Of a stretch of 22,693 nucleotides of DNA, positions 1-6,575 are shown in pieces; within the stretch, counting starts at the first letter, position 1; each line of letters opens with the position of its first letter. The notes under the pieces are model-generated. The model made no database searches, had not been told where the DNA came from, and saw nothing but the letters and a program-made list of their open reading frames with translations. A program made the position numbers and the translations under genes. The DNA comes from 1-14-0-20-39-34 sp043800545 (GTDB lineage Bacteria; Patescibacteriota; Patescibacteriia; Magasanikbacterales; UBA922). Location: assembly GCA_043800545.1 (NCBI GenBank), contig JAZDMW010000051.1, positions 1 to 22,693 on the forward strand, in the 5' to 3' direction.

Positions 1-47
1 ACTTTGTTTAGGTCTTGTTTTTTGTATTTAATATATTCCAAACATTT
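1..47 (-). mobile_element. 3' fragment of a second transposase copy, running off the left edge
   Basis: Positions 1-36 are identical to 1082-1117, and the similarity continues with a few mismatches to about 47. The matching stretch in the second location lies inside the transposase pseudogene at 925-1485 and encodes its C-terminal part. Read on the minus strand, this copy gives CLEYIKYKKQDLNKV against CLGYIKYKKQDLNKV. Weaker similarity (a shared GTATACC and AATGAAGG) may continue to about 82, where the GC-rich segment begins abruptly. The rest of this copy's 3' end lies outside the window, and its 5' end is absent. Confidence 0.8.
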
Positions 48-82
48 ACTTTTTGACATATAGTATACCATAAAAATGAAGG

Positions 83-127
83 ACCCCCGCACGCTACTTG
101 CTTTTTCAAGCTTTCACGTGCGGGGGC
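83..127 (-). terminator. GC-rich hairpin terminator downstream of the orphan gene
   Basis: A perfect 10-bp stem, CCCCCGCACG (84-93) against CGTGCGGGGG (117-126), encloses a 23-base loop that contains a smaller CTTG/CAAG hairpin. On the minus strand the stem is followed by a moderately T-rich stretch (CCTTCATTTTTA). It lies about 65 bases past the stop of the minus-strand gene 192-782 and sits exactly at the left border of the GC-rich segment. It is probably a Rho-independent terminator, but a terminal structure of the inserted segment is also possible. Confidence 0.6.
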
Positions 128-191
128 ATTGAGGCGGGTCACCGGAGGGTGTTCGGGGCGGGCGAGGCGCAAGCACCAAGGCACCAAGTGC

Positions 192-782
192 CTATTCGCA
201 GGCGACCAGGAGGCCTCCCTCGCCGACTTCCTCATCGAGCCGGCGGAAGCCCAGCGCCCAGACGTGGTGGCACCAGATGAGGCACGGGACGATCAGGTCG
301 CCGTCGGAAGTCCTCAGAACCGTGCCCGTCAGGACGATGTACGCATGGGCCCGGAGCTCGGCGGGGATGGTCTCGAGACCTTTCCCGTCTTTGCCCCGCA
401 GAGCCGGCATGTCGGAGAGGCCGAGGTTGGCCTTCATCTCCTTCGCCCGCTTGCGCAGCATCGGTCCGTTGATCCTGCCGTTGTCTCCGTCCCGTAAGAA
501 GCTCAGGAACTTGAGCTTCCTCGGGTCGAACTGGGTCGGCTCGACGTCATCCACGACCTCCTTGGCAAAGTCGGGGATGAGGTTAGGAACGTTCTTCTGG
601 CAGGGTGAACCCTTCTCCATCACGAGCAGACCGATCCGTTGCCTGAGGATCTTGTCCTCGAAGATGCGACGAGCATCCACGTCCGTTCCTCCGGCCTGCT
701 CGACCGCCTCGACGACGGCAACACCCAGATCAGTGAGTGCGCGTCCGTGAGTGATCAGCAAGCTTTTCTCTGTCCGTGCCAT
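192..782 (-). CDS. Unrecognised GC-rich orphan protein, 196 aa
   Basis: I do not recognise this family. The ATG at 780-782 is chosen because a perfect AAAGGAGG (789-796) lies 6 bases upstream. The longer in-frame extension to 848 has no such site. The protein begins MARTEKSLLITHGRALTDLG and looks soluble: no signal peptide or membrane segment, mixed charge, with a basic KRAKEMKANLGL stretch in the middle and a C-terminal part containing CLIWCHHVWALGF followed by an acidic tail. The gene is strikingly GC-rich, with C/G-ending codons, in a window that is otherwise AT-rich with A/T-ending codons. It stands alone between transposase remnants and has its own terminator-like hairpin. Horizontal acquisition is the natural inference. 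I see no consensus promoter within 100 bases upstream. Overlapping plus-strand reading frames exist, but they lack a ribosome site and look like by-products of the GC bias. Confidence 0.75.
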   Translation of the reverse strand: MARTEKSLLITHGRALTDLGVAVVEAVEQAGGTDVDARRIFEDKILRQRIGLLVMEKGSPCQKNVPNLIPDFAKEVVDDVEPTQFDPRKLKFLSFLRDGDNGRINGPMLRKRAKEMKANLGLSDMPALRGKDGKGLETIPAELRAHAYIVLTGTVLRTSDGDLIVPCLIWCHHVWALGFRRLDEEVGEGGLLVACE

Positions 783-854
783 CTGGCACCTCCTTTGCCT
801 TGTGGCGTACTCCATACCATGCACAGTGCACAGCGTAGAGCGTACCACGGTTGA

Positions 855-871
855 CCAAGGGTTGTCCTTGG
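855..871. repeat. Short inverted repeat at the right border of the GC-rich segment
   Basis: CCAAGG (855-860) and CCTTGG (866-871) are perfect inverted 6-mers around GTTGT. They lie about 73 bases upstream of the start of the minus-strand gene 192-782, where base composition switches back to AT-rich. It could be an operator for that gene or an end structure of the inserted DNA. It is too short to be a convincing terminator. Confidence 0.4.
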
Positions 872-924
872 CCTTCTTTTGAAAAATTTAGTGCAAATTA
901 AGCCAAAAGAAAACCAAGACAAGC

Positions 925-1485
925 CTAACGAATTAATATAGCAAAAAAATGGGGTTTTGTCAATAGCTCGTTCTCTCTAGTGTCAAATGTGACATTGTGT
1001 AAACTCGGAAGTTTCATACCAAGAGAAAGATGGAATCTTTTGGTATGGTAATAAATAAGGAATTGGTTTACTTTTTCTTGTACTTTGTTTAGGTCTTGTT
1101 TTTTGTATTTAATATATCCCAAGCATTCCTTTCTGAGTATACCGTTAAATTTTTCAATGAAGGCTTGTTCATTCTTTTTGTATGGTTTTGCTGTTCTAAT
1201 GCTTGGAATATCTTTTGTCCATATTCTCTTCCCAGTATATATTGTATCTTTTCTCCACAGCAGTTATGGATCTGTCTTCCTTGGTTGTTTTCTCCCTTTC
1301 TTTGCTTTTGAGTAATCTCTTATGAATTTATTTATCCCTTTCCTCTTTATCTTCTTTATCCATCGGTATATGGTCGCTCTGTGTACTTCTATTTGTTGGT
1401 ATATCTCCTCTGGAGATATACCATTTTGCAACAAACTGTTGCAAAATGGTATCTTTATGATATTATTCTCGGTAGAATGCGTCAT
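925..1485 (-). pseudogene. Decayed DDE transposase (integrase-core type), internally deleted and with an in-frame stop
   Basis: One minus-strand frame runs from the ATG at 1485 to the stop at 925 and is broken by TAA at 1264-1266 (codon 74). Residues 22-48 form a helix-turn-helix (ISPEEIYQQIEVHRATIYRW). A basic linker ending RKTDP precedes the stop. After it come NEQAFIEKFNGILRKECLG, which holds the last catalytic Glu of an integrase-type DDE core, and YYHTKRFHLSLGMKLPS, the usual C-terminal part of IS3/IS481-like transposases. The total of about 187 codons compares with roughly 300 or more in intact relatives. The middle, with both catalytic Asp residues, is missing. It should therefore be inactive unless helped in trans. 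The last 20 or so codons, past MKLPS, may be read-through beyond the original element. A related fragment lies at the left edge of the window. Confidence 0.8.
1397..1452. repeat. Two overlapping perfect hairpins near the 5' end of the transposase gene
   Basis: Hairpin A pairs TGGTATATCTCC (1397-1408) with GGAGATATACCA (1412-1423) across a 3-base loop. Hairpin B pairs ATACCATTTTGCAACA (1418-1433) with TGTTGCAAAATGGTAT (1437-1452), also with a 3-base loop. Both are perfect, with 12-bp and 16-bp stems. The six bases ATACCA (1418-1423) belong to both stems, so the two cannot form completely at the same time. Both lie within coding sequence, around codons 12-30 of the decayed transposase. Confidence 0.85.
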
Positions 1486-1572
1486 AGTTCGTATTTTTAG
1501 TTGGTTTAGTCACCTTTCTAATTATACTCTATGTCGCATTTGTTTTTAGAATACTACAGGTTTCACATTATA

Positions 1573-1601
1573 TTGACGAAATCGTTTTTTTTCGCTAAAC
1601 T
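1573..1601 (+). promoter_or_regulatory. Probable promoter of the polysaccharide operon
   Basis: TTGACG (1573-1578) and TAAACT (1596-1601) are separated by 17 bases, a reasonable sigma-70 pair. A second AT-rich candidate, TATAAT at 1607-1612, lies only 11 bases before the ATG and has no good -35 partner. Either choice implies a very short leader with no SD in front of the gene starting at 1624. Confidence 0.5.
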
Positions 1602-1623
1602 AGGAATATAATATACTCTCTTT

Positions 1624-3048
1624 ATGAAACGTTTTGCTATACTTTTTATGGTACTCAAAGTACCAGTGGATATGTGTGCCTTGATGCTTGCTTGTATCAC
1701 TGCATATTTCCTTCGTTCTATGGATTGGGCTCTCGCCTTAAAGCCTATTTTATTTAATCTCAGTTTGAGAGAATTTTTATCCTTGGCATTTTGGCCATTG
1801 GGAGTTTGGATTGTACTCTTTGCGTTTTTAGGACTGTATAGCTCTGACCCAAACAGAAAGTTTTCTGGGGATATAAAAAGAGTGATTTTGGGGTCTCTCA
1901 CGACCTTAGGAATTGTTGCCCTCTATCTTCTTTTTACACTTACCCAGTTTGATTCTCGTTTTCTTATCCTCATGACTTTTGGATTCGGAATACTGTTTGT
2001 CATCCTTGGTCGCCTTATCCTTCGTGGAGTTCAAGGCATTCTCTTTCGTTTTGGTATTGGACTCCGAAGGGCAATTTTAGTTGGAACAGGGGAATATGTG
2101 GATGAGCTCAAGGAAGCCCTTCTGCGTGAACCAAAATATGGATATAAAATTGTGAGAACCGTACGAAATATTGCCGAAGCAGAAAAAGAATTTTTATTGA
2201 AGAAAACTTCAAAAATTGATGAAGTCATCTTTGCGAAGACTTCCAGTAATCAAGAGGAGGCACTTGGACTTATTGAATTTTGTAATGAAAATCATATTAC
2301 GTTTAAATATATTGCTGATCTCTTTGCTACCTATTCTACAAATATTTCTGTGAGTCCACTCGCTGGTGTACCGGTTATTGAACTCAAAAAAACAAAATTA
2401 GAAGGGTGGGGCAAGGTGTTGAAGCGAGCCATGGATATTCTTATGAGTATTCTTTTGCTTATTCTTTTTTCTCCTCTTATACTTCTGACTTCTTTCATTA
2501 TTTTATTTGAAACGGGTTTTCCTGTTTTTTACAAAAATGAACGTGTTGGCGTGCAGGGAAAAAACTTTTTTGCACTCAAATTTCGTTCAATGTATAAAGA
2601 ACGTTCAACAGGAGCACAATTTGGAAAGTCAGGAGAAAAGGCTTTGAAGGAAGAAGAAAAATTGATTAAAAAACAAAATACAAGAAAAGGACCAATTTAT
2701 AAAATTGCACAGGATCCAAGAGTCACCTCTTTTGGAAGATCTATTCGAAGATGGAGTATTGATGAGCTTCCACAGTTTGTGAATGTACTTATGGGATCGA
2801 TGAGTATTGTTGGACCTCGCCCACATCAGCCTCGAGAAGTATCTCAATATAAAAAAGGACATAAACGAGTTCTCTATATTAAACCAGGAATTACTGGCTT
2901 ATCTCAAATCTCTGGAAGAAGTGATTTGAGTTATGATGAAGAAATGAAATTGGATATTTTTTATATAGAAAATTGGAGTCCATTTTTAGATTTTATTATT
3001 TTTATTAAAACACCTTTTATTCTCTTTAGGAAACGGAAAGTAGAGTAG
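1624..3048 (+). CDS. Polyprenyl glycosylphosphotransferase (undecaprenyl-phosphate sugar-1-phosphate transferase)
   Basis: This 474-aa membrane enzyme should start a surface glycan by moving a sugar-1-phosphate from a nucleotide sugar onto undecaprenyl phosphate at the inner face of the membrane. The N-terminal half has about four hydrophobic segments (roughly residues 8-30, 50-71, 87-106, 112-133), then a Rossmann-like CoA_binding_3 region (about 147-250). A membrane-inserted hydrophobic stretch (270-297) precedes the bacterial sugar transferase domain (PF02397). Family hallmarks are visible: ERVGVQGKNFFALKFRSM (306-323), the catalytic-type DE pair in DELPQFVNVL (380-389), SIVGPRP (394-400) and PGITGLSQISGRS (421-433). 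This architecture matches WbaP/WcaJ-like proteins. The sugar cannot be told from sequence. No SD precedes the ATG. It is the first gene of an operon with three glycosyltransferases. Confidence 0.93.
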   Translation: MKRFAILFMVLKVPVDMCALMLACITAYFLRSMDWALALKPILFNLSLREFLSLAFWPLGVWIVLFAFLGLYSSDPNRKFSGDIKRVILGSLTTLGIVALYLLFTLTQFDSRFLILMTFGFGILFVILGRLILRGVQGILFRFGIGLRRAILVGTGEYVDELKEALLREPKYGYKIVRTVRNIAEAEKEFLLKKTSKIDEVIFAKTSSNQEEALGLIEFCNENHITFKYIADLFATYSTNISVSPLAGVPVIELKKTKLEGWGKVLKRAMDILMSILLLILFSPLILLTSFIILFETGFPVFYKNERVGVQGKNFFALKFRSMYKERSTGAQFGKSGEKALKEEEKLIKKQNTRKGPIYKIAQDPRVTSFGRSIRRWSIDELPQFVNVLMGSMSIVGPRPHQPREVSQYKKGHKRVLYIKPGITGLSQISGRSDLSYDEEMKLDIFYIENWSPFLDFIIFIKTPFILFRKRKVE

Positions 3049-3075
3049 AATCGAAAAGTATTGATTGTTTGGTAT

Positions 3076-4176
3076 ATGAAGATTGCATTGGTACATGATT
3101 ATCTCGCACAGGACGGGGGAGCGGAATTAGTTTTACGTGTTTTTAAAGATATTTGGCCTGAGGCGCCACTTTTTGTGCTTTTCTACAACAAAGAGGGTGT
3201 TCCTGGATTTGAAAATACAGATATCCGTGAATCTTTTTTAGCGAGAATTCCTTTTGCAAAAAAACATTATCAATGGTTTTTGCCATTGATGCCAGTCGCT
3301 ACAGAGCATCATGATTTACGTGGTTTTGATGTTGTACTTTCCTCAACCAGTGCATTTGCAAAAGGGGTAATTGTGGATCCTGATGCCATTCATATTTGTT
3401 ATTGTCATACGCCAACAAGATATTTGTGGACAGATACGCATGATTATATTTCCAGTTTAAAATATAGTCGTTTTATTAAGGTATTATTACCTCGTCTTCT
3501 TCATAAGCTTCGAATGTGGGATCGTCTTTCTGCTGAGAGGGTAGATTTTTTTATTGCGAATTCCCATACGGTTGCAAAGAGAATACAAAAATATTATGGA
3601 AAAAAGAGTCATGTTATTTACCCTTCAATAGATACACAGGCCTTTCGTGCTATACCACAAATTGCAGGAGAGAGCTATTATGTTGTTGGTGGGCGTCTTG
3701 CTGCGTATAAGCGGTTTGATCTCGTAATCCATGTGTTTAATCGTTTAGGATGGAAATTAAAGGTATTTGGGAGTGGCCCACGCTGGTGGAAGGATATTAA
3801 AAAGAACGCAAAAGAAAATATTGAGTTTTTGGGAAGAATATCTGACAAGGAGAAGGCAGAGCTTCTGCTTGGTGCCAAGGGGTTAATCCATCCTCAGGAA
3901 GAAGATTTTGGAATTATGCCAATTGAGGCTATGGCAAGTGGTTGTCCAGTATTGGCATATAAAAAAGGGGGAGCAACAGAGAGTATTGTAGAAGATAAAA
4001 CGGGTATGTTTTTTACTCTCCAAAATTGGGAGTCATTGTATGAAGCACTTCTTCTTTTTGATAAAAAAGAATGGAAAAGAGAAGAAATTCGTGAATATTC
4101 TCTGAAGTTTGATGTGGAAAATTTTAAAAAACAAATACAGTCTTTTGTGGAAGAAAAATGGAGGGAAAATATATGA
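3076..4176 (+). CDS. GT4-family glycosyltransferase
   Basis: This 366-aa GT-B fold enzyme probably adds a sugar to the lipid-linked glycan started by the preceding gene product. The ATG at 3076 is preferred over an upstream TTG because MKIALVHDYLAQDGGAE is the standard N-terminus of this group, with the glycine-rich acceptor loop. Mid-protein, ICYCHTPTRYLWTD matches the mannosyltransferase/WbaZ-like subgroup. The nucleotide-sugar-binding E-x7-E region is EEDFGIMPIEAMASGCPVLA, followed by GGATESI and TGMFF. Donor and linkage are not determinable; mannose is a guess from subgroup resemblance. The gene lies 27 bases after the phosphoglycosyl transferase and overlaps the next gene by four bases (ATGA), so the two are probably translationally coupled. 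Confidence 0.9.
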   Translation: MKIALVHDYLAQDGGAELVLRVFKDIWPEAPLFVLFYNKEGVPGFENTDIRESFLARIPFAKKHYQWFLPLMPVATEHHDLRGFDVVLSSTSAFAKGVIVDPDAIHICYCHTPTRYLWTDTHDYISSLKYSRFIKVLLPRLLHKLRMWDRLSAERVDFFIANSHTVAKRIQKYYGKKSHVIYPSIDTQAFRAIPQIAGESYYVVGGRLAAYKRFDLVIHVFNRLGWKLKVFGSGPRWWKDIKKNAKENIEFLGRISDKEKAELLLGAKGLIHPQEEDFGIMPIEAMASGCPVLAYKKGGATESIVEDKTGMFFTLQNWESLYEALLLFDKKEWKREEIREYSLKFDVENFKKQIQSFVEEKWRENI

Positions 4177-5309
4177 ATATCGGGATAGACCTTCGTACAC
4201 TGCTTGAACAAAAGAGAACAGGAGTGGGGGAATACACCTATGAACTTCTTCAATCACTCTTTGAGCGAGATACTCTAAACCAGTATTTTTTATTTTTTAA
4301 CTCCTATAAAGAAGTTGAAATTCCTGAGTGGAACAAAAAAAATGTTCATATCGTGAGAACCCATATTCCAAATAAAATTTTTCATATATTTCAATTGCTT
4401 CATTTGTTACCGATTGATTATTATTTGGAAAAAATGGCAAAAAAGAAAGGAATGCTAAAACCAGAAGAAAAAACTTCTGTATTTTTTTCTCCAAATTTGC
4501 ATTTTACCGCTGTTCGTTCCACGACAAAGCATATTCTTATGCTTCATGATTTGTCTTTTCTGTTGAATCCTCAGTGGTTTTCTCTTCGTCGTCGTTTGTG
4601 GCATGTATTTGTGAGCCCAAAGAGACAAGCAAAAAAGGCAAGTGCTCTTATTACTCCTTCGTATAATACAAAAAGGGATGTATGCAGAGAATATGGAATT
4701 GAGAGAGAGAAAGTTCATGTTCTCTATCCTGCATTATCACAGGCCCTTGTGCAGAGGAAAGAAAATATGACAGATGAATATTTACAAAACATGAAAGAGA
4801 AATATCATCTACCTCAGAAATACATTTTGTTTTTGGGTACGCTTGAGCCAAGAAAAAATATTTGTTTTGCTGTAGAAGCTTTTAAAATTTCTCGTTTGGC
4901 ATTTGAAGGATATCAATTCATAATTGCTGGATCAGTTGGGTGGAAAACAAAGAAAATTATGAGATCACTTGAAAATGCTCCTGGGGTACGGTACATTGGA
5001 TATGTTGATGCTGATGAAAAACCTGCATTGTATACCTTATCTCAACTGTTTGTTTATCCGAGCTTTTATGAAGGTTTTGGATTCCCTCCATTGGAAGCAA
5101 AGTATTTTCACGTTAAATCGTTAGTCAGTAATACTTCCTCTTTTTTTGAGGTTATGGGGGAATCGGGAAGATTTATTTCCCCATACAATGTAACAGAATG
5201 TTCTGAAGCAATAAAAAATGAGGTCGGAAAAAAGGAAGAAAAAAATACGAATAATTTTTCCTGGGAAAAAACTTCAGATGAGTTTCTTTCACTTATAAAT
5301 ACACTCTAG
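4173..5309 (+). CDS. GT4-family glycosyltransferase
   Basis: 378 aa. I chose the ATG at 4173, not the in-frame ATG at 4158, because MNIGIDLRTLLEQKRTGVGE is the typical start of this group and GGAGGG (4160-4165) sits 7 bases upstream. It is one of very few SD-like sites in the window, although the same bases also encode the end of the previous gene. The N-terminal GVGEY acceptor loop, the central FLGTLEPRKN donor-side motif and the FYEGFGFPPLEAK E-x7-E region place it in the mannosyltransferase-like GT4 subgroup. The residues after the E-x7-E motif (YFHVKSLVSN) are less typical than in its neighbours. It resembles the next gene product in layout, so the two may be old duplicates. Confidence 0.9.
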   Translation: MNIGIDLRTLLEQKRTGVGEYTYELLQSLFERDTLNQYFLFFNSYKEVEIPEWNKKNVHIVRTHIPNKIFHIFQLLHLLPIDYYLEKMAKKKGMLKPEEKTSVFFSPNLHFTAVRSTTKHILMLHDLSFLLNPQWFSLRRRLWHVFVSPKRQAKKASALITPSYNTKRDVCREYGIEREKVHVLYPALSQALVQRKENMTDEYLQNMKEKYHLPQKYILFLGTLEPRKNICFAVEAFKISRLAFEGYQFIIAGSVGWKTKKIMRSLENAPGVRYIGYVDADEKPALYTLSQLFVYPSFYEGFGFPPLEAKYFHVKSLVSNTSSFFEVMGESGRFISPYNVTECSEAIKNEVGKKEEKNTNNFSWEKTSDEFLSLINTL

Positions 5310-5310
5310 T

Positions 5311-6453
5311 ATGCGTATTGGTATTGATGCCCGAATGATGTCTTCTGGTTTTGGAATCGGGAGATACATTGAACAATTGGTCATTCATCTTTTGGAACTC
5401 CCCGAAGCGAAGGAGAATGATTTTGTTTTATTTCTTATGCCTGATGGTATCAAACAATATGGGTATCTGCGGGAGAAATATAAAAATGTGAGTTTTGTTC
5501 TGGCAGATATTCATTGGTATACTTTTCAAGAACAATGGAAATTTTTGAAGAGAGTAAATAATGCGTCTCTTGATGTGATGCATTTCCCACATTGGAATGT
5601 TCCTCTGTTCTATAGAAAGCCATTTGTCCTCACAGTGCATGATTTAACAATGTTCCATTTTCCACGACCAGATGCGACCACACTTGGTCCAATAAAGTTT
5701 TGGATAAAAGACAAGGCACATCGTTTGATTTTGAAGTCAGCTACAAAAAGAGCAAAACATATTTTTGTAACGAGTGAGTTTACGAAGCAAGATGTTTTTG
5801 ATCATCTCAAAGTACCAAAAGAAAAGATGCTCGTGACATATCAGGCACCTTTTGATCATATTGAGAAAAGTAATCCACAGGGTGGGGTGGATAAGTTAAA
5901 ACAGTGGGGGATAACTCTTCCCTATGTTTTGTATGTTGGAGCTGCATATCCACATAAAAATCTACCTTGTTTGCTCCGTGCTTGGAAAAGAGTAGAAGAA
6001 AAGACAGGGAATTTATACCAATTGGTTTTGGTTGGAAAAAAAACTCCTTTTTATACTCAGCTTTTGGAAAGTGAGGCCATGAAAGATTGCAACACTATTA
6101 TATATACAGACTTTGTAGAGGATATGAATTTGGAAGTTATATATAATCATGCAAAACTTTTTGTATTTCCAAGTTTGTACGAAGGTTTTGGACTTCCGCC
6201 ATTAGAAGCAATGGCACACAAAGTTCCTGTTGTGAGTTCCAGTGCGAGTTGTCTTCCAGAAGTCCTCGGTGAAGGGGCTCTGTATTTCGATCCAGAGAGT
6301 GAGGAAAATATGGCTCAAGTTATGATGAGTGCGCTTGAAGATGAAAATATTCGCATGGATATTCTTTCCGCAGGAAAGGGTGTTCTTCAAAATTACTCGT
6401 GGAATATTTTAGCAAAAAAAACATTTGACGAGTATAGAAAAACAATCGAATAG
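5311..6453 (+). CDS. GT4-family glycosyltransferase
   Basis: 380 aa, starting one base after the previous stop and lacking an SD, so coupled translation is likely. The N-terminus MRIGIDARMMSSGFGIGRYIEQL carries the glycine-rich loop. Further on are LTVHDLTMF, the donor-side YVGAAYPHKNLPCLLRAW, and the nucleotide-sugar site LYEGFGLPPLEAMA with PVVSS and LPEVLGEGALYFDP. These are textbook GT4 features of the mannosyltransferase B/WbaZ-like kind. It is the last gene of the operon and is followed by a terminator. Together with the first gene, the set could build a short lipid-linked oligosaccharide of up to four sugars. No flippase, polymerase or ligase is in the window. Confidence 0.92.
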   Translation: MRIGIDARMMSSGFGIGRYIEQLVIHLLELPEAKENDFVLFLMPDGIKQYGYLREKYKNVSFVLADIHWYTFQEQWKFLKRVNNASLDVMHFPHWNVPLFYRKPFVLTVHDLTMFHFPRPDATTLGPIKFWIKDKAHRLILKSATKRAKHIFVTSEFTKQDVFDHLKVPKEKMLVTYQAPFDHIEKSNPQGGVDKLKQWGITLPYVLYVGAAYPHKNLPCLLRAWKRVEEKTGNLYQLVLVGKKTPFYTQLLESEAMKDCNTIIYTDFVEDMNLEVIYNHAKLFVFPSLYEGFGLPPLEAMAHKVPVVSSSASCLPEVLGEGALYFDPESEENMAQVMMSALEDENIRMDILSAGKGVLQNYSWNILAKKTFDEYRKTIE

Positions 6454-6484
6454 AGAAAATGTTCAATTATTTTAAATATAAAAG

Positions 6485-6513
6485 AAGATGTTTATTTCAA
6501 ACGTCTTTTTTTT
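6485..6513 (+). terminator. Rho-independent terminator of the glycosyltransferase operon
   Basis: AAGATGTTT (6485-6493) pairs with AAACGTCTT (6499-6507), with one G-U pair and a 5-base loop, followed directly by six further T residues. It lies about 30 bases after the last glycosyltransferase stop. Confidence 0.85.
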
Positions 6514-6514
6514 A

Positions 6515-6523
6515 TGATATAAT
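6515..6523 (+). promoter_or_regulatory. Extended -10 promoter for the DUF4012 operon
   Basis: TGATATAAT gives a TG-N extended -10 with a perfect TATAAT at 6518-6523, just past the preceding terminator. The -35 position would be TTTCAA (6495-6500), which is weak and lies within the terminator stem. The predicted start near 6530 leaves a leader of about 45 bases before the ATG at 6576. Confidence 0.6.
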
Positions 6524-6575
6524 GAGAATGACGAAATGTTTTCGTTGTATTTGCTATAGAAAATAACAAAATAAC

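Noticed and set aside
277..750. Plus-strand reading frames of 122 and 157 codons across the GC-rich segment
   Set aside because: They mirror the minus-strand gene at 192-782, have no ribosome site and encode Arg/Ser/Pro-rich sequence typical of antisense frames in GC-rich genes.
783..848. Longer N-terminus for the GC-rich orphan gene
   Set aside because: The extension has no SD of its own and would place the perfect AAAGGAGG inside the coding region; the ATG at 782 fits that site exactly.
1397..1452. CRISPR-like repeat
   Set aside because: It is a pair of inverted repeats, not regularly spaced direct repeats with unique spacers, and no cas genes are present anywhere in the window.
1563..1901. 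Minus-strand reading frame of 112 codons
   Set aside because: It lies opposite the well-supported sugar transferase gene and has no family features.
4174..4176. Alternative genetic code with UGA as glycine
   Set aside because: UGA ends several genes at natural C-termini in ATGA overlaps (4173, 15673, 18940), and resident genes do not contain internal in-frame TGA codons.
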